A stretch of 64,000 bases of DNA from positions 97,311 to 161,310 of the forward strand of contig NZ_MDET01000060.1 of the NCBI RefSeq assembly GCF_002075885.1. Direction: 5' to 3'. Origin of the DNA: Manganibacter manganicus. Lineage in GTDB: Bacteria > Pseudomonadota > Alphaproteobacteria > Rhizobiales > Rhizobiaceae. Made by a program: the position numbers and the translations under genes. Below the pieces are notes generated by a model, which did no database searches, was not told where the DNA came from, and saw only the letters and a program-made list of their open reading frames with translations. Below are positions 9,864-19,551 of this stretch, piece after piece; position 1 is the stretch's first letter; every line of letters starts with the position of its first letter.

Positions 9864-10412
9864 ATGTCAGGATTGAACGAGCAAGCCGGGTCGGTGGTGC
9901 GTTTCTGGCGTGAAGCCGGCTCCAGCGCCTGGTTCGAAAAGAACGAATCTTTCGATACCGATTTCCGCAACCGCTTTCTCGACCTGCACTATGCCGCCGC
10001 CCGCCGCGAACTGGATGATTGGGCCGCATCTGCTGAAGGCTCGCTGGCGCTGATGATCCTGCTCGACCAGTTTCCACGCAACTGTTTTCGCGGCACCGGC
10101 CATATGTTCGCCACCGATCCGCTGGCCCGCCATTTCGCCGCCCACGCGGTCGAGGCCGGACACGACATGGAAGTCGAAGAAGAAATTCGCGTCTTCTTCT
10201 ACCTGCCCTTCGAACATTCGGAAGCACTCGCCGACCAGCATCGCTCGGTCGACCTGCATAAGGCCAATGCGGTGTCCTATCTGGATTATGCGGTGATGCA
10301 TCGCGATATCATCGAGCGCTTCGGCCGTTTCCCGCACAGGAACATGGCACTTGGCCGAGGCACAACGCCTGAAGAACGTGCATTCCTGGACGATGGCGGC
10401 TTTTCAGGCTGA
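9864..10412 (+). CDS. DUF924 family protein
   Basis: This 182-residue protein of the DUF924 family belongs to an all-helical fold related to tetratricopeptide repeats; its biochemical role is unknown. Characteristic segments are the WF-containing N-terminus, LILLDQFPRNCFRGT-like and FYLPFEHSE motifs, and RFPHRN near the C-terminus. A strong GAAGGAG site lies 8 bases before the ATG. It ends 10 bp before the convergent folK stop, so it is the last gene of the rightward group. Confidence 0.85.
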   Translation: MSGLNEQAGSVVRFWREAGSSAWFEKNESFDTDFRNRFLDLHYAAARRELDDWAASAEGSLALMILLDQFPRNCFRGTGHMFATDPLARHFAAHAVEAGHDMEVEEEIRVFFYLPFEHSEALADQHRSVDLHKANAVSYLDYAVMHRDIIERFGRFPHRNMALGRGTTPEERAFLDDGGFSG

Positions 10413-10422
10413 TCGTCTCCCC

Positions 10423-10949
10423 TCAGGCAGCACGCCACCAATCCTGCCCTGACGGCAATCTTTCGATCCCGCCGGTATCGGCGCGGCGCAACCGCTCGGC
10501 AATGCGCTCGCCGGCGACGACAAGATCGGGAGCGATCTCCGCCATCGGCGCCAGCACGAAGGCGCGTTGCAGCATGCGCGGATGCGGCACCTCCAGCCCG
10601 TCCTCATGGATGACGCGATCGCCGAATACCAGAATGTCGATATCGATCAGCCGCGGCCCCCAGCGTTCGCCGCGCACCCGTTTCAACCGGCGTTCGATAT
10701 CGAGGCATAGGTCCAGCAACGCATGCGGCGCCAGCGTCGTGGAAAGCTGCGCGGCAATGTTGAGAAAATCCGGCTGGTCGAGCTTGCCCCAGGGCGGCGT
10801 CCTGTAGAGGGAGGAAACACTTGTAATCTGTACGTTCGCTTCACCGTCGAGCATTTGCAGCGCGCTTGCCATGGCGCGCTCCGGCTCCCCGAGATTGCCG
10901 CCAAGGCTGAGATAGGCGGTCTCGGCATCGCCGGATGAAATTTGCACGC

Positions 10950-10953
<4 letters not shown>
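10423..10953 (-). CDS. folK: 2-amino-4-hydroxy-6-hydroxymethyldihydropteridine pyrophosphokinase
   Basis: FolK transfers pyrophosphate from ATP to 6-hydroxymethyl-7,8-dihydropterin, the step before dihydropteroate synthase in folate synthesis. The 176 residues contain the SLGGNLG start, SSLYRTPPWG, and the signature RWGPRLIDIDIL followed by VPHPRM. Its start overlaps the folP stop by 4 bp, so it is translated behind folP. The usual alphaproteobacterial order folP-folB-folK lacks folB here. Confidence 0.94.
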
Positions 10954-11804
<851 letters not shown>

Positions 11805-11891
11805 TGCAGGTCAACCAATATGTCAGGGCGTTCAGGGGCGGCAATCGTCGTACCGCAACAGGCCGTAACGCAAGGCGGACGTAGAGGCAAT

Positions 11892-12512
11892 ATGAACCGG
11901 CGGTTCCTGCTTTCAGCCTTTTTGCTACTTGCGCCGACACCCGCCGCGCATGCGGTTGATCTCGTCAAGACCTACAGCACCTTCACCATAGGCGGCACAA
12001 CGCTTGAGGAGATACAGGCGGAGCTTGCCGAACGCGGGCCGCATGTCGGCAGTTCGGGCTCCCGCCACCCCGGCGCGACGCGCATGGCCTTCACCACGCA
12101 TATCGGTTATGCGCGCGGCGCCCGGTCCTGCCGGATCGCCTCGGCCAAGGTGACGCTCAAGGTGCATATCGTGCTGCCGCGCTGGAGCCGGCGCAGCAAA
12201 TCAGAACCGGATGTGCGGCTGTTCTGGGACACGCTTTCCGCCGATATCAAACGTCACGAAGGCCTGCATGTCGATATCGCCAAGCGCTATGCGCGCAAGC
12301 TGGAAGACGCGCTGAAGGCGAGCGGCCGTCAGAAGGATTGCGAAACAGCGGCAGCAAAGGCAAAAGCGATCACGACAAGGATTCTCGACAGGCACGACAA
12401 GGCGCAGGCGCGCTTCGACCGCGTCGAGATGGTGAATTTCGAAAGCCGCATCCTGCGATTGCTGGAGTATCGCGCCGAGCGTATCCGGGCCGGGCGCCTG
12501 CCATTGCCTTGA
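11892..12512 (+). CDS. DUF922 secreted putative zinc protease
   Basis: This is a 206-residue exported protein of the DUF922 family, annotated elsewhere as secreted Zn-dependent protease-like. The first 21 residues form a signal peptide ending Ala-His-Ala. An HEGLH motif at residues 122-126 fits the HExxH zinc-protease pattern, and downstream helices are rich in Lys, Arg and Ala. The frame runs open far upstream over folP, but the ATG at 11892 is the one preceding the signal peptide. Peptidase activity and substrate are inferred from the motif only. Confidence 0.75.
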   Translation: MNRRFLLSAFLLLAPTPAAHAVDLVKTYSTFTIGGTTLEEIQAELAERGPHVGSSGSRHPGATRMAFTTHIGYARGARSCRIASAKVTLKVHIVLPRWSRRSKSEPDVRLFWDTLSADIKRHEGLHVDIAKRYARKLEDALKASGRQKDCETAAAKAKAITTRILDRHDKAQARFDRVEMVNFESRILRLLEYRAERIRAGRLPLP

Positions 12513-12789
12513 GGAGAAAATCGCGGTTTTGCCTGGCTTCCTGGTAACGATCACGGGACAGTCAACACGCGCGCCTCGACACCCGGTTGCTGCTCTGCTA
12601 TTCCCGCGCCGCTGTTTTAAGGAAGCGCATGCCGGTTGGTAGCCCGGCAATCCGCCACGCGGACTCGAAGCCCCGGTGCACGGGACCCCACAGCATTAAT
12701 GGTTTCCGGCAGGCATCGCGCCCATTCTTGTGCAAATGGGTGGATATATTTCGACGGGAATCACGAAACAGCAGTGAATTGAATACGTC

Positions 12790-14274
12790 ATGGACAAGCC
12801 TATCAGTCAGGACCACACGCAGGACGTTTCGACACCCGCTATCAGCGACCGTGAGACAAACGTCATCATTGGCGGCGTGCTGCTGTCCATGCTGCTGGCG
12901 GCGCTTGACCAGACGATCGTCGCGCCAGCCATGCCGACGATTGCCGGCGCGCTCGGCCATGCCGAATATCTGCCGTGGATCGTCACCGGCTATCTTCTGA
13001 CGGCAACGGCGGTCGCGCCTCTCTATGGCAAGATTTCCGACGTGCTTGGCCGCCGGCCGATCATCTTCGCGGCGATCCTGATTTTTCTTGCCGGTTCGGT
13101 GGTCAGTGCCCTCGCCCCCAACATGATGGTGTTGATTGCCGGCCGCGCCATTCAGGGACTTGGCGGCGGTGGGCTGTTCGCGCTCTCGCAAACCGTCATC
13201 GGCGATCTGGTCCCACCGCTCGAACGCGCCCGCTATGCGGCATGGATATCCGGCACATGGGCGGTTGCCAGCATTGCCGGCCCCTTGCTGGGTGGCACGT
13301 TCGCCGAGCATCTGCACTGGTCGCTGATCTTCTGGATCAACATTCCGCTCGGTCTGCTGGCCATGGCCATCATCAGCAAACCGCTGAAGAAGCTGCCGGT
13401 GCTGGGCAAGCATCACAAGATCGACGGCTGGGGTGCGCTGTTTCTGGTCATCGCGACGGCGCTGCTGCTGCTCGCGTTGAACTGGGGCGGCAGCACCTAT
13501 GCCTGGACTTCGCCGCAAATCCTCGGCCTCATCGGAAGTTCGCTCGTGGTCTCGTTCATCCTGGCACTGCGGCTGATGAAAGCGGCCGAACCGCTTGTTT
13601 CGTTTGAAGTTCTCGGCAACCCGATCGTCGCTGCCGGGACGATTGCGGTGTTTCTCGTCCAGGCGGCCAATATCGGGCTTGCCGTCTATCTGCCGGTCTA
13701 TATGCAGGCCCATCTCGACCTGTCCGTCGCTGAATCCGGTACGGCCATGCTGGGCCTTTTGCTTGGCACCGTTACAGGGGCGATGGTGAGTGGATGGATG
13801 GTGCCGCATATCGTCCACTACAGGCGCATCGCGCTTGGCGGCGCGCTGTTCAGCGTGCTGTGCCTTGGCGTGATGGCCTTCATGGCCGAGCATGTTTCAT
13901 TGACGCTGGTGGAAGTGCTGACCGCCGGCATCGGCATCGGCACCGGCGCGACATTGCCGGTCTGCACTGTCTCGGTTCAAAATGCCGTCGACCGCAAGGA
14001 TCTCGGCGTGGCGACGGGGGTTCTGACCTTCCTGCGCACAATGGGCGGGGCACTGGGTGTCGCCATCCTCGGCGCCGTCGCGCTCGGCTACGGCATGCCG
14101 CTTGCCACCGAAGGTATCCAGACCAGCGCGCAAGCGGTTTCAGGCGAAGCCTTCACCATGATCTTCATCGTCTGCGCCATCATCATGGTGGCTTCCTTCC
14201 TGAGCTTCCTGCTCATGCCGGAAAAGCCGCTGCGCGGCTATGCCAAGGATGCCGCCCGGACGATCTCGGAATAA
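12790..14274 (+). CDS. MFS drug efflux transporter, DHA2 (EmrB/QacA) family
   Basis: This is a proton-driven multidrug exporter of the inner membrane. The 494 residues hold about 14 hydrophobic segments. Seen motifs are LDQTIVAPAMPTIAG in the first helix (DHA2 motif D1), GKISDVLGRRP in loop 2-3 (motif A) and the Gly-rich RAIQGLGGGGLF segment. No membrane-fusion or outer-membrane partner is adjacent, so it is probably a stand-alone pump. The 277 bp before it (12513-12789) contain no gene that I can support. The substrate cannot be told from sequence. Confidence 0.85.
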   Translation: MDKPISQDHTQDVSTPAISDRETNVIIGGVLLSMLLAALDQTIVAPAMPTIAGALGHAEYLPWIVTGYLLTATAVAPLYGKISDVLGRRPIIFAAILIFLAGSVVSALAPNMMVLIAGRAIQGLGGGGLFALSQTVIGDLVPPLERARYAAWISGTWAVASIAGPLLGGTFAEHLHWSLIFWINIPLGLLAMAIISKPLKKLPVLGKHHKIDGWGALFLVIATALLLLALNWGGSTYAWTSPQILGLIGSSLVVSFILALRLMKAAEPLVSFEVLGNPIVAAGTIAVFLVQAANIGLAVYLPVYMQAHLDLSVAESGTAMLGLLLGTVTGAMVSGWMVPHIVHYRRIALGGALFSVLCLGVMAFMAEHVSLTLVEVLTAGIGIGTGATLPVCTVSVQNAVDRKDLGVATGVLTFLRTMGGALGVAILGAVALGYGMPLATEGIQTSAQAVSGEAFTMIFIVCAIIMVASFLSFLLMPEKPLRGYAKDAARTISE

Positions 14275-14368
14275 GCCGGCAAGCGACTTCGACGAACGGA
14301 AAGGTTGAAGATCGCCGCATTCGGTGTCACATGAAGACGGTCAGATTCAATTCGGTCTTTCGCCAGTC

Positions 14369-15196
14369 ATGATTACCTACCTCGACGCCGCGACCGCCCC
14401 GCTCAGGAATACCGGCCAGATTCGCCTCTATGGCGAGGAGGCTTTTGCCAGCATGCGCAAGGCGTGCAATCTGACGGCACGCTGCCTGGACGAACTGGCT
14501 GCTATCGTGCAGCCGGGCGTCACCACCAACGCCATCGACCGCTTCGTGCGTGAATTCGGCATGGACCACGATGCGCTGCCGGCGACGCTCAACTATCGCG
14601 GCTACACCAAATCGACCTGCACCTCGATCAATCATGTCGTGTGCCACGGCATTCCCGACGACAAGCCGCTGCGCGACGGCGACATCGTCAACATCGACGT
14701 CACCTATATCGTTGATGGCTGGCACGGCGATTCCTCGCGCATGTACCCGGTCGGCCAGATCAAGCGCGCGGCCGAGCGCCTCATGGAAGTTACCTATGAG
14801 TGCCTTTTGCGCGGCATCGCAGCCGTCAAGCCGGGCGAGCGTACCGGCGCCATCGGCGCCGCCATCCAGACCTATGCCGAGGGCGAACGCTGCTCGGTCG
14901 TACGCGATTTCTGCGGCCACGGCGTCGGTCAGCTTTTCCATGATGCGCCGAACATCCTGCATTATGGCAGCCCGAACGAAGGCGTCGAAATGCGCCCCGG
15001 CATGATCTTCACCATCGAGCCGATGATCAATCTCGGCCGGCCGCATGTGAAGGTGCTGTCCGACGGCTGGACGGCGGTGACGCGCGACCGCTCCCTGTCA
15101 GCGCAATATGAGCACACCGTGGGCGTGACCGAAACCGGCTGCGAGATCTTCACTCTGTCGCCCGCGGGCCTCGACCGTCCTGGCCTTCCCGGCTGA
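14369..15196 (+). CDS. map: Type I methionine aminopeptidase
   Basis: Map removes the initiator methionine from nascent proteins. The 275 residues include the pita-bread fold motifs: INHVVCHGIPDDKPL, DIVNIDVTYIVDGWHGDSS (metal ligands Asp and Asp), CGHGVGQLFHDAP (His ligand) and GMIFTIEPMI (Glu ligand). The frame is open from 14324 (a GTG), but the ATG at 14369 gives the normal N-terminus. The neighbour radC lies 61 bp downstream, the usual map-radC linkage in this order. Confidence 0.94.
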   Translation: MITYLDAATAPLRNTGQIRLYGEEAFASMRKACNLTARCLDELAAIVQPGVTTNAIDRFVREFGMDHDALPATLNYRGYTKSTCTSINHVVCHGIPDDKPLRDGDIVNIDVTYIVDGWHGDSSRMYPVGQIKRAAERLMEVTYECLLRGIAAVKPGERTGAIGAAIQTYAEGERCSVVRDFCGHGVGQLFHDAPNILHYGSPNEGVEMRPGMIFTIEPMINLGRPHVKVLSDGWTAVTRDRSLSAQYEHTVGVTETGCEIFTLSPAGLDRPGLPG

Positions 15197-15210
15197 GCCG
15201 CAACATCAGT

Positions 15211-15243
15211 GCCCGTCTACAAAAACACGACAACGGGCTTTTC
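15211..15243 (+). terminator. Probable Rho-independent terminator after map
   Basis: GCCCGT and ACGGGC pair around a 16-base A-rich loop and are followed by TTTTC. The structure begins 15 bases after the map stop and ends before radC. Confidence 0.45.
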
Positions 15244-15257
15244 ATTCCCGCCCGAAC

Positions 15258-15911
15258 ATGGCCTATCATGGACACGGGTGGGGAGTGAACGACGTGGGAA
15301 AAAGCAGACAGGCCTATGGTTATCTCGGTGAGCAGCCGGTCCTGCTACCATTGAGAAACAGCGAGCCGGTGAGGGAAAAGCCGCATTATCTCGGCCATCG
15401 CGACCGGCTGCGCGAGCGTTTTGCTGCGGCTGGCCCGGACGCCCTGCCCGACTATGAAATTCTGGAACTGCTGCTTTTTCGCCTGATCCCGCGCGCCGAC
15501 ACCAAGCCCGTCGCCAAGGCTCTGCTGGCCCGCTTTGGAACACTCGGCGAAGTGCTCGGCGCCCCTGTCACGCTGCTTCAAGAAGTCAAAGGCATCGGGC
15601 CGGCCATCGCGCTCGACCTCAAGGTGATCGCCGCTGCCGCGTCGCGCATGGCGCGAAGCGAAATCAAGGGCCGCGAAATCCTTTCATCCTGGGAAAAGGT
15701 TCTGGACTATTGCCACACAGCGATGGCCTTCGAGGCGCGCGAGCAGTTCCGCATCCTGTTTCTCGACAAGAAGAATGCCCTCATTTCAGATGAAGTCCAG
15801 CAGCAGGGCACGGTCGATCACACGCCGGTCTATCCGCGTGAAGTGATAAAACGCGCGCTCGAACTGTCCGCAACGGCAATCGTGCTCGTCCACAATCACC
15901 CCACTCACTGA
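15258..15911 (+). pseudogene. radC: radC, truncated inside the JAMM motif by element insertion
   Basis: RadC-family proteins have a helix-hairpin-helix region followed by a JAB/JAMM metallo-domain of unclear function. Here 217 residues are read: the N-terminal LGHRDRLRERF motif, the EVKGIGPAIALDL helix-hairpin-helix, and the start of the JAMM domain. The frame reaches His212-Asn213-His214-Pro215, which should continue Ser-Gly and on to the Asp ligand. Instead it reads Thr-His-stop, and unrelated intergenic sequence and an integrase gene follow. The conserved Asp and the C-terminal strand-helix are missing, so the product is presumably inactive. The other half is not in this window. Confidence 0.85.
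15891..15908. other. Putative attL core in the radC JAMM codons
   Basis: The radC match ends in the codons for His-Asn-His-Pro (15891-15902), and sequence unlike radC follows at once. The recombination core should lie in or right next to these bases. The region to the integrase start (15912-16100) has no gene; it holds AT-rich stretches that may be integrase arm sites. Confidence 0.5.
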
Positions 15912-16100
15912 TTTTGATCCCGCTCGATCACGCTCAAGCACGTTGAAACACTAGGGAGTTAGTGATTTTTAGCCCTTGCGTAGTGGGGGTGGTTTTGGCA
16001 AATTGGGGGCTGTAAGAGGGGTAACAAACGGCCTTCCGCTCCCAGCAAGCGATCCCTGTTTCTCCCCGACCGATCCCAGTCCCGGAAAGGAGGAAACGCC

Positions 16101-17342
16101 ATGGCCGCACTCACCGACACCACGATCCGACATGCGCTCAAGCGCGTCGAGATAAGCCAGAAGCAGGAAAACCTCGCCGATGGCGAAGGACGCGGCACCG
16201 GCCGTCTCGTCCTCGTTCTCAAGCCCATGCCGAAGCGCGTCACCGCCGACTGGATGGCGCAACAATGGCGCGACGGTAAGCGCACGAAGAAGAAGCTCGG
16301 CGCCTATCCCTCAATGTCGCTCGCCCAGGCCCGCGAAATCTTCAAGCGCGACTTTGCCGACGTCATCCAGAAAGGCCGGAGCATCAAGATCGCCACCGAC
16401 ACGCGCCCCGGCACGGTCGCCGATCTGTTCGAGGGCTATGTCGCCGCGCTCAAGGACGCCGGGAAGCCTTCTTGGAAGGAGACCGAAAAGGGTCTCAACA
16501 AGATCGCCGACACGCTTGGGCGCAATCGCCTCGCCCGCGAGATCGAGGCCGAGGAGATCATCGAGCTGATCCGCCCGATCTACGATCGCGGCGCGAAGTC
16601 GATGGCCGACCATGTGCGCTCCTATCTCCATGCCGCCTTCGCCTGGGGCATGAAGTCCGACAACGATTATCGGCAGCAGTCCTCCCGCCGCTTCCGCATC
16701 CCCTTCAATCCAGCGACAGGCATTCCGACCGAGCCCAAGGTCCAAGGCACGCGCTGGCTCGACGAGGATGAGTTCGTCCAGCTCTATCGTTGGCTCGAAT
16801 GCCCCGATACGCCGGTCCATCCGTCCTACCCGCGCGCCGTGCAGATCATCATGCTGACCGGCCAGCGCGTCGAGGAGATCGCGCGCCTGCATGTCGATCA
16901 ATGGGACGCCAAGGAGCGGATCATCGACTGGTCGAAGACCAAGAACGACCAGCCACACGCCGTTCCAGTGCCGTTGCTCGCCGCCGAATTGATCGAGTCG
17001 ATCACGCCGAACGAATGGGGATGGTATTTCCCGTCGGCCAAAGACCCGTCAAAGCCGGTCAGCCACGGTACGCTCTATAGCTTCGTCTGGCGTCAGCGGG
17101 ACCGCGGCGTGATCCCCTATGCGACGAACCGCGATCTCCGCCGCACCTTCAAGACGCTCGCCGGCAAGGCGGGCATATCGAAGGAAATCCGCGATCGCCT
17201 CCAGAACCACGCGCTGCAGGACGTCAGCTCCAAGCATTACGACCGCTGGCACTATATGGTCGAGAAGCGCGCGGGCATGGCGAAGTGGGACAAGTTCGTC
17301 CGCGCCATGCTGGCGAAGAAGCGCCTGAAGGCGGCCGCGTGA
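16101..17342 (+). CDS. int: Tyrosine recombinase / ICE integrase (P4-type)
   Basis: This is a site-specific recombinase that integrates and excises the element. The 413 residues comprise an N-terminal arm-binding DUF4102-like region (about 1-95), a core-binding helical domain (about 110-210) and a catalytic domain. Box I Arg256 lies in TGQRVEEIARL; the DLRRTF motif supplies the box II Arg347; Tyr380 in SSKHYDRW is the nucleophile. The box II His that normally precedes this Asp is Arg344 here. AGGAGG lies 8 bases before the ATG. Its place next to the radC break fits an integrase beside its attachment site. The DUF1016 gene starts in its stop codon. Confidence 0.9.
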   Translation: MAALTDTTIRHALKRVEISQKQENLADGEGRGTGRLVLVLKPMPKRVTADWMAQQWRDGKRTKKKLGAYPSMSLAQAREIFKRDFADVIQKGRSIKIATDTRPGTVADLFEGYVAALKDAGKPSWKETEKGLNKIADTLGRNRLAREIEAEEIIELIRPIYDRGAKSMADHVRSYLHAAFAWGMKSDNDYRQQSSRRFRIPFNPATGIPTEPKVQGTRWLDEDEFVQLYRWLECPDTPVHPSYPRAVQIIMLTGQRVEEIARLHVDQWDAKERIIDWSKTKNDQPHAVPVPLLAAELIESITPNEWGWYFPSAKDPSKPVSHGTLYSFVWRQRDRGVIPYATNRDLRRTFKTLAGKAGISKEIRDRLQNHALQDVSSKHYDRWHYMVEKRAGMAKWDKFVRAMLAKKRLKAAA

Positions 17343-18700
17343 TGACGCGACCGCCCAAATCCCCCGCCCCGCGTCGCGCCGGGACAGCCGCGCCGGCCGC
17401 CGACATCGACCCGCAAAGCTATGCAGCCTTCGTCGGCGACCTGAAGCAAAGGATCATCGAAGCCCGGCATCGCGCCAGCCTGTCGGTCAACCGCGAGATG
17501 ATCCTGCTCTACTGGACCATCGGGCGGGATATTCTCACCCGGCAGGAGCGCGAGGGTTGGGGCGCCAAGGTCGTCGACCGGCTGGCCGGGGATCTCCGTC
17601 AGGCGTTCCCCGAAATGACCGGGCTTTCTTCCCGAAACCTCAAATATATGCGGGCCTTGGCCGATGCCTGGCCCGATCCCGAAATTGTGCAACGGGTCGT
17701 TGCACAATTGCCCTGGGGCCATAACGTCAGCCTGCTCGATACCGTGAAGGCGCCCGAAGAACGCGCCTGGTATGCCCGACAGGCCATCGAACATGGCTGG
17801 ACGCGCCCCGTCCTCGTCCATCAGATCGAGAGCAATCTGTTCGTCCGCCAAGGCAGCGCGCTCACCAATTTCTCACGAACCTTGCCGGCCGCGCAATCCG
17901 AGCTTGCCCAACAGATTCTCAAAGACCCATACACCTTCGACTTCCTCTCGCTCGGCCCGGACATGCTGGAACGCGATCTGGAGCGCGGGCTGATCGAACA
18001 TCTGCGCGCGATGATCCTCGAACTCGGCAAGGGCTTCGCCTTCGTCGGGAGCCAGTATCATCTCGAAGTCGGCGGTCAGGATTATTATCTCGACCTGCTT
18101 TTCTATCACCTCCGTCTGCGCTGCTTCGTGGTGATCGAGCTGAAGATCGAGGACTTCAAGCCCGAGTTCGCGGGCAAGATGAACTTCTACCTCTCGGCCG
18201 TTGACGACCAGCTCCGTCACCCGGACGACCAGCCGACCATCGGCATCATTCTCTGCAAGGGCCGCAACGAGGTGATCGTCGAATACACCTTGCGCGACAC
18301 CAGCAAGCCGATGGGCGTCGCGCAATACCGGCTGTCGCCGGGCCTGCCGCCACAGCTTCAACGCGACCTGCCGACCGTCGAGGAGTTGGCGCGCGAATTT
18401 CCGCTCATGTCCGTCGTCAAGCTGCGCATCGAGATCGAGCGGACCTTGCGGGATTTCCTGATCGACAATGGCGGCACGCCGGAACGACCGGCCGGTATCG
18501 GCGAAATGGTGAGCGCCTTGCAGAAGCGCGAGATCGCACCCGCCAGTACGACACCGTTCCTCGCTTCGCTCCGCGTCATGCTGGAAGCCTCGCATGGTGT
18601 CGATGTGGACGGGACAAGCGCACAGCGCGCGATCGATGTCGGCACGACGTTCCTGGCGGAACTGAGGGAGCTGCGGGCGCGTGGCGGAAAGGACGGCTGA
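17342..18700 (+). CDS. DUF1016 (YhcG-type) PDDEXK nuclease-domain protein
   Basis: This is a predicted nuclease of 452 residues. An N-terminal DUF1016 helical domain (about 20-180, with YWTIGRDI and the SSRNLKYMRAL motif) is followed by a PDDEXK core: Asp251 in YYLDLLFYH, then Glu266-Leu-Lys268 in VVIELKIEDF. A C-terminal extension of about 110 residues goes beyond the usual end. YhcG-family proteins are often found in mobile and defence contexts, but their target is unknown. The ATG overlaps the integrase stop by one base, suggesting co-expression at integration or excision. A role in element stability or defence is inference. Confidence 0.8.
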   Translation: MTRPPKSPAPRRAGTAAPAADIDPQSYAAFVGDLKQRIIEARHRASLSVNREMILLYWTIGRDILTRQEREGWGAKVVDRLAGDLRQAFPEMTGLSSRNLKYMRALADAWPDPEIVQRVVAQLPWGHNVSLLDTVKAPEERAWYARQAIEHGWTRPVLVHQIESNLFVRQGSALTNFSRTLPAAQSELAQQILKDPYTFDFLSLGPDMLERDLERGLIEHLRAMILELGKGFAFVGSQYHLEVGGQDYYLDLLFYHLRLRCFVVIELKIEDFKPEFAGKMNFYLSAVDDQLRHPDDQPTIGIILCKGRNEVIVEYTLRDTSKPMGVAQYRLSPGLPPQLQRDLPTVEELAREFPLMSVVKLRIEIERTLRDFLIDNGGTPERPAGIGEMVSALQKREIAPASTTPFLASLRVMLEASHGVDVDGTSAQRAIDVGTTFLAELRELRARGGKDG

Positions 18701-18964
18701 ATGTTCCGCCGTCTGGCCGCCTGGATCGATAAGCGAAGACAGATTCGCCAACGCTGGCAGCAGGACGCGCGGGCGATGATCGCGACGCACGGCCATCACG
18801 CCTATTATGAAGCGCAGCGCCTCGCCGCACGCAGCCGCGCGCAGGGAAACAGGTCCGAGTTCTGGCATTGGGCCAAGGTCGCGTCAGAGGTCGCCCGCCT
18901 GTCCCCTGTCGTGGAAATGGACATGAACGTGGTGCAGGCCATCGCCGATGAGGAAATGCGATAG
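18701..18964 (+). CDS. Small hypothetical protein
   Basis: The 87-residue product is not recognised. It is basic at the N-terminus (MFRRLAAWIDKRRQIRQRW) and predicted helical throughout, with two tryptophans in a FWHWAK segment. It starts immediately after the DUF1016 stop (TGAATG), so it is probably translated as the third gene of the integrase-DUF1016 unit. It could be a partner or regulator of the nuclease; nothing in the sequence proves it. Confidence 0.6.
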   Translation: MFRRLAAWIDKRRQIRQRWQQDARAMIATHGHHAYYEAQRLAARSRAQGNRSEFWHWAKVASEVARLSPVVEMDMNVVQAIADEEMR

Positions 18965-19125
18965 CTCCGGCATCCATGATGGTGGGGGAAAGCCTTCCCC
19001 CTGGCCGGCGCCAAGGTCACCGGCACACCCCCTTCTGCGGGGAGACCCCGCAACGCCCCCATGGCAGGCGATCGTCCCGCGCGATCGTCAAAGCATGAGA
19101 TGCCCGAGAAGAAGAAGGCGACCGA

Positions 19126-19383
19126 ATGCGATTCCTGTTTCCTCATAGTCACGCCTTTCGGAAGGGCCGCGTGACCGTCGACGATGACGGGCAAGCCGCG
19201 CCCGACTGCCTGGTCGAGTTCGGCGATGGCGTCACCGTCATCGCGGAGTGGCACGCCGAGGGCGATGCCATCCGTCTCGCCGTTCCCGACTATCGCACCG
19301 CGCGCGGGACGCTGGTCACGGCACAGACCTGGCGGCTCGCCAAGGGCAAGGACGGCAACTGGCGCTCGGAGCGCGTGGCCTGA
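19126..19383 (+). CDS. Small hypothetical protein, beta-rich
   Basis: The 85-residue product is not recognised. Alternating hydrophobic residues (VTVDDDG, CLVEFGDGVTVIAEWHAEGDAIRLAV) suggest a small beta-barrel. It lies alone between the DUF1016 group and the ardC leader, with 161 bp of gene-free DNA before it. The coding bias (G/C in third positions) matches its neighbours. Confidence 0.55.
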   Translation: MRFLFPHSHAFRKGRVTVDDDGQAAPDCLVEFGDGVTVIAEWHAEGDAIRLAVPDYRTARGTLVTAQTWRLAKGKDGNWRSERVA

Positions 19384-19469
19384 TTAGAAAGCCTGTCCCA
19401 ACCGTATGCGCGACGTGTGGCTCATCAACGCGGACGCGGTGCTCGGGCAAAGCGCGGCGCCTGAAATCC

Positions 19470-19551
19470 TAGAGTGAGAGTGCGGACGGGTTTGCCGTGA
19501 CGGGTCGAGGGCTGGGAGAGAGGCTTCCGGCGCCCGTCGCGGAGAACCGCG
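19470..19551 (+). promoter_or_regulatory. Structured leader, type A, copy 1 (before ardC)
   Basis: The leader begins with a TAGAGTGAGAG box. It then has a stem GACGGG (19499-19504) pairing with CCCGTC (19533-19538), a span of exactly 40 nt, followed after 2 nt by the ribosome site GGAG (19541-19544) and the ATG at 19552. The same design occurs before parB (21618) and before the gene at 25124, with a compensated base pair in the parB copy. Confidence 0.7.
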
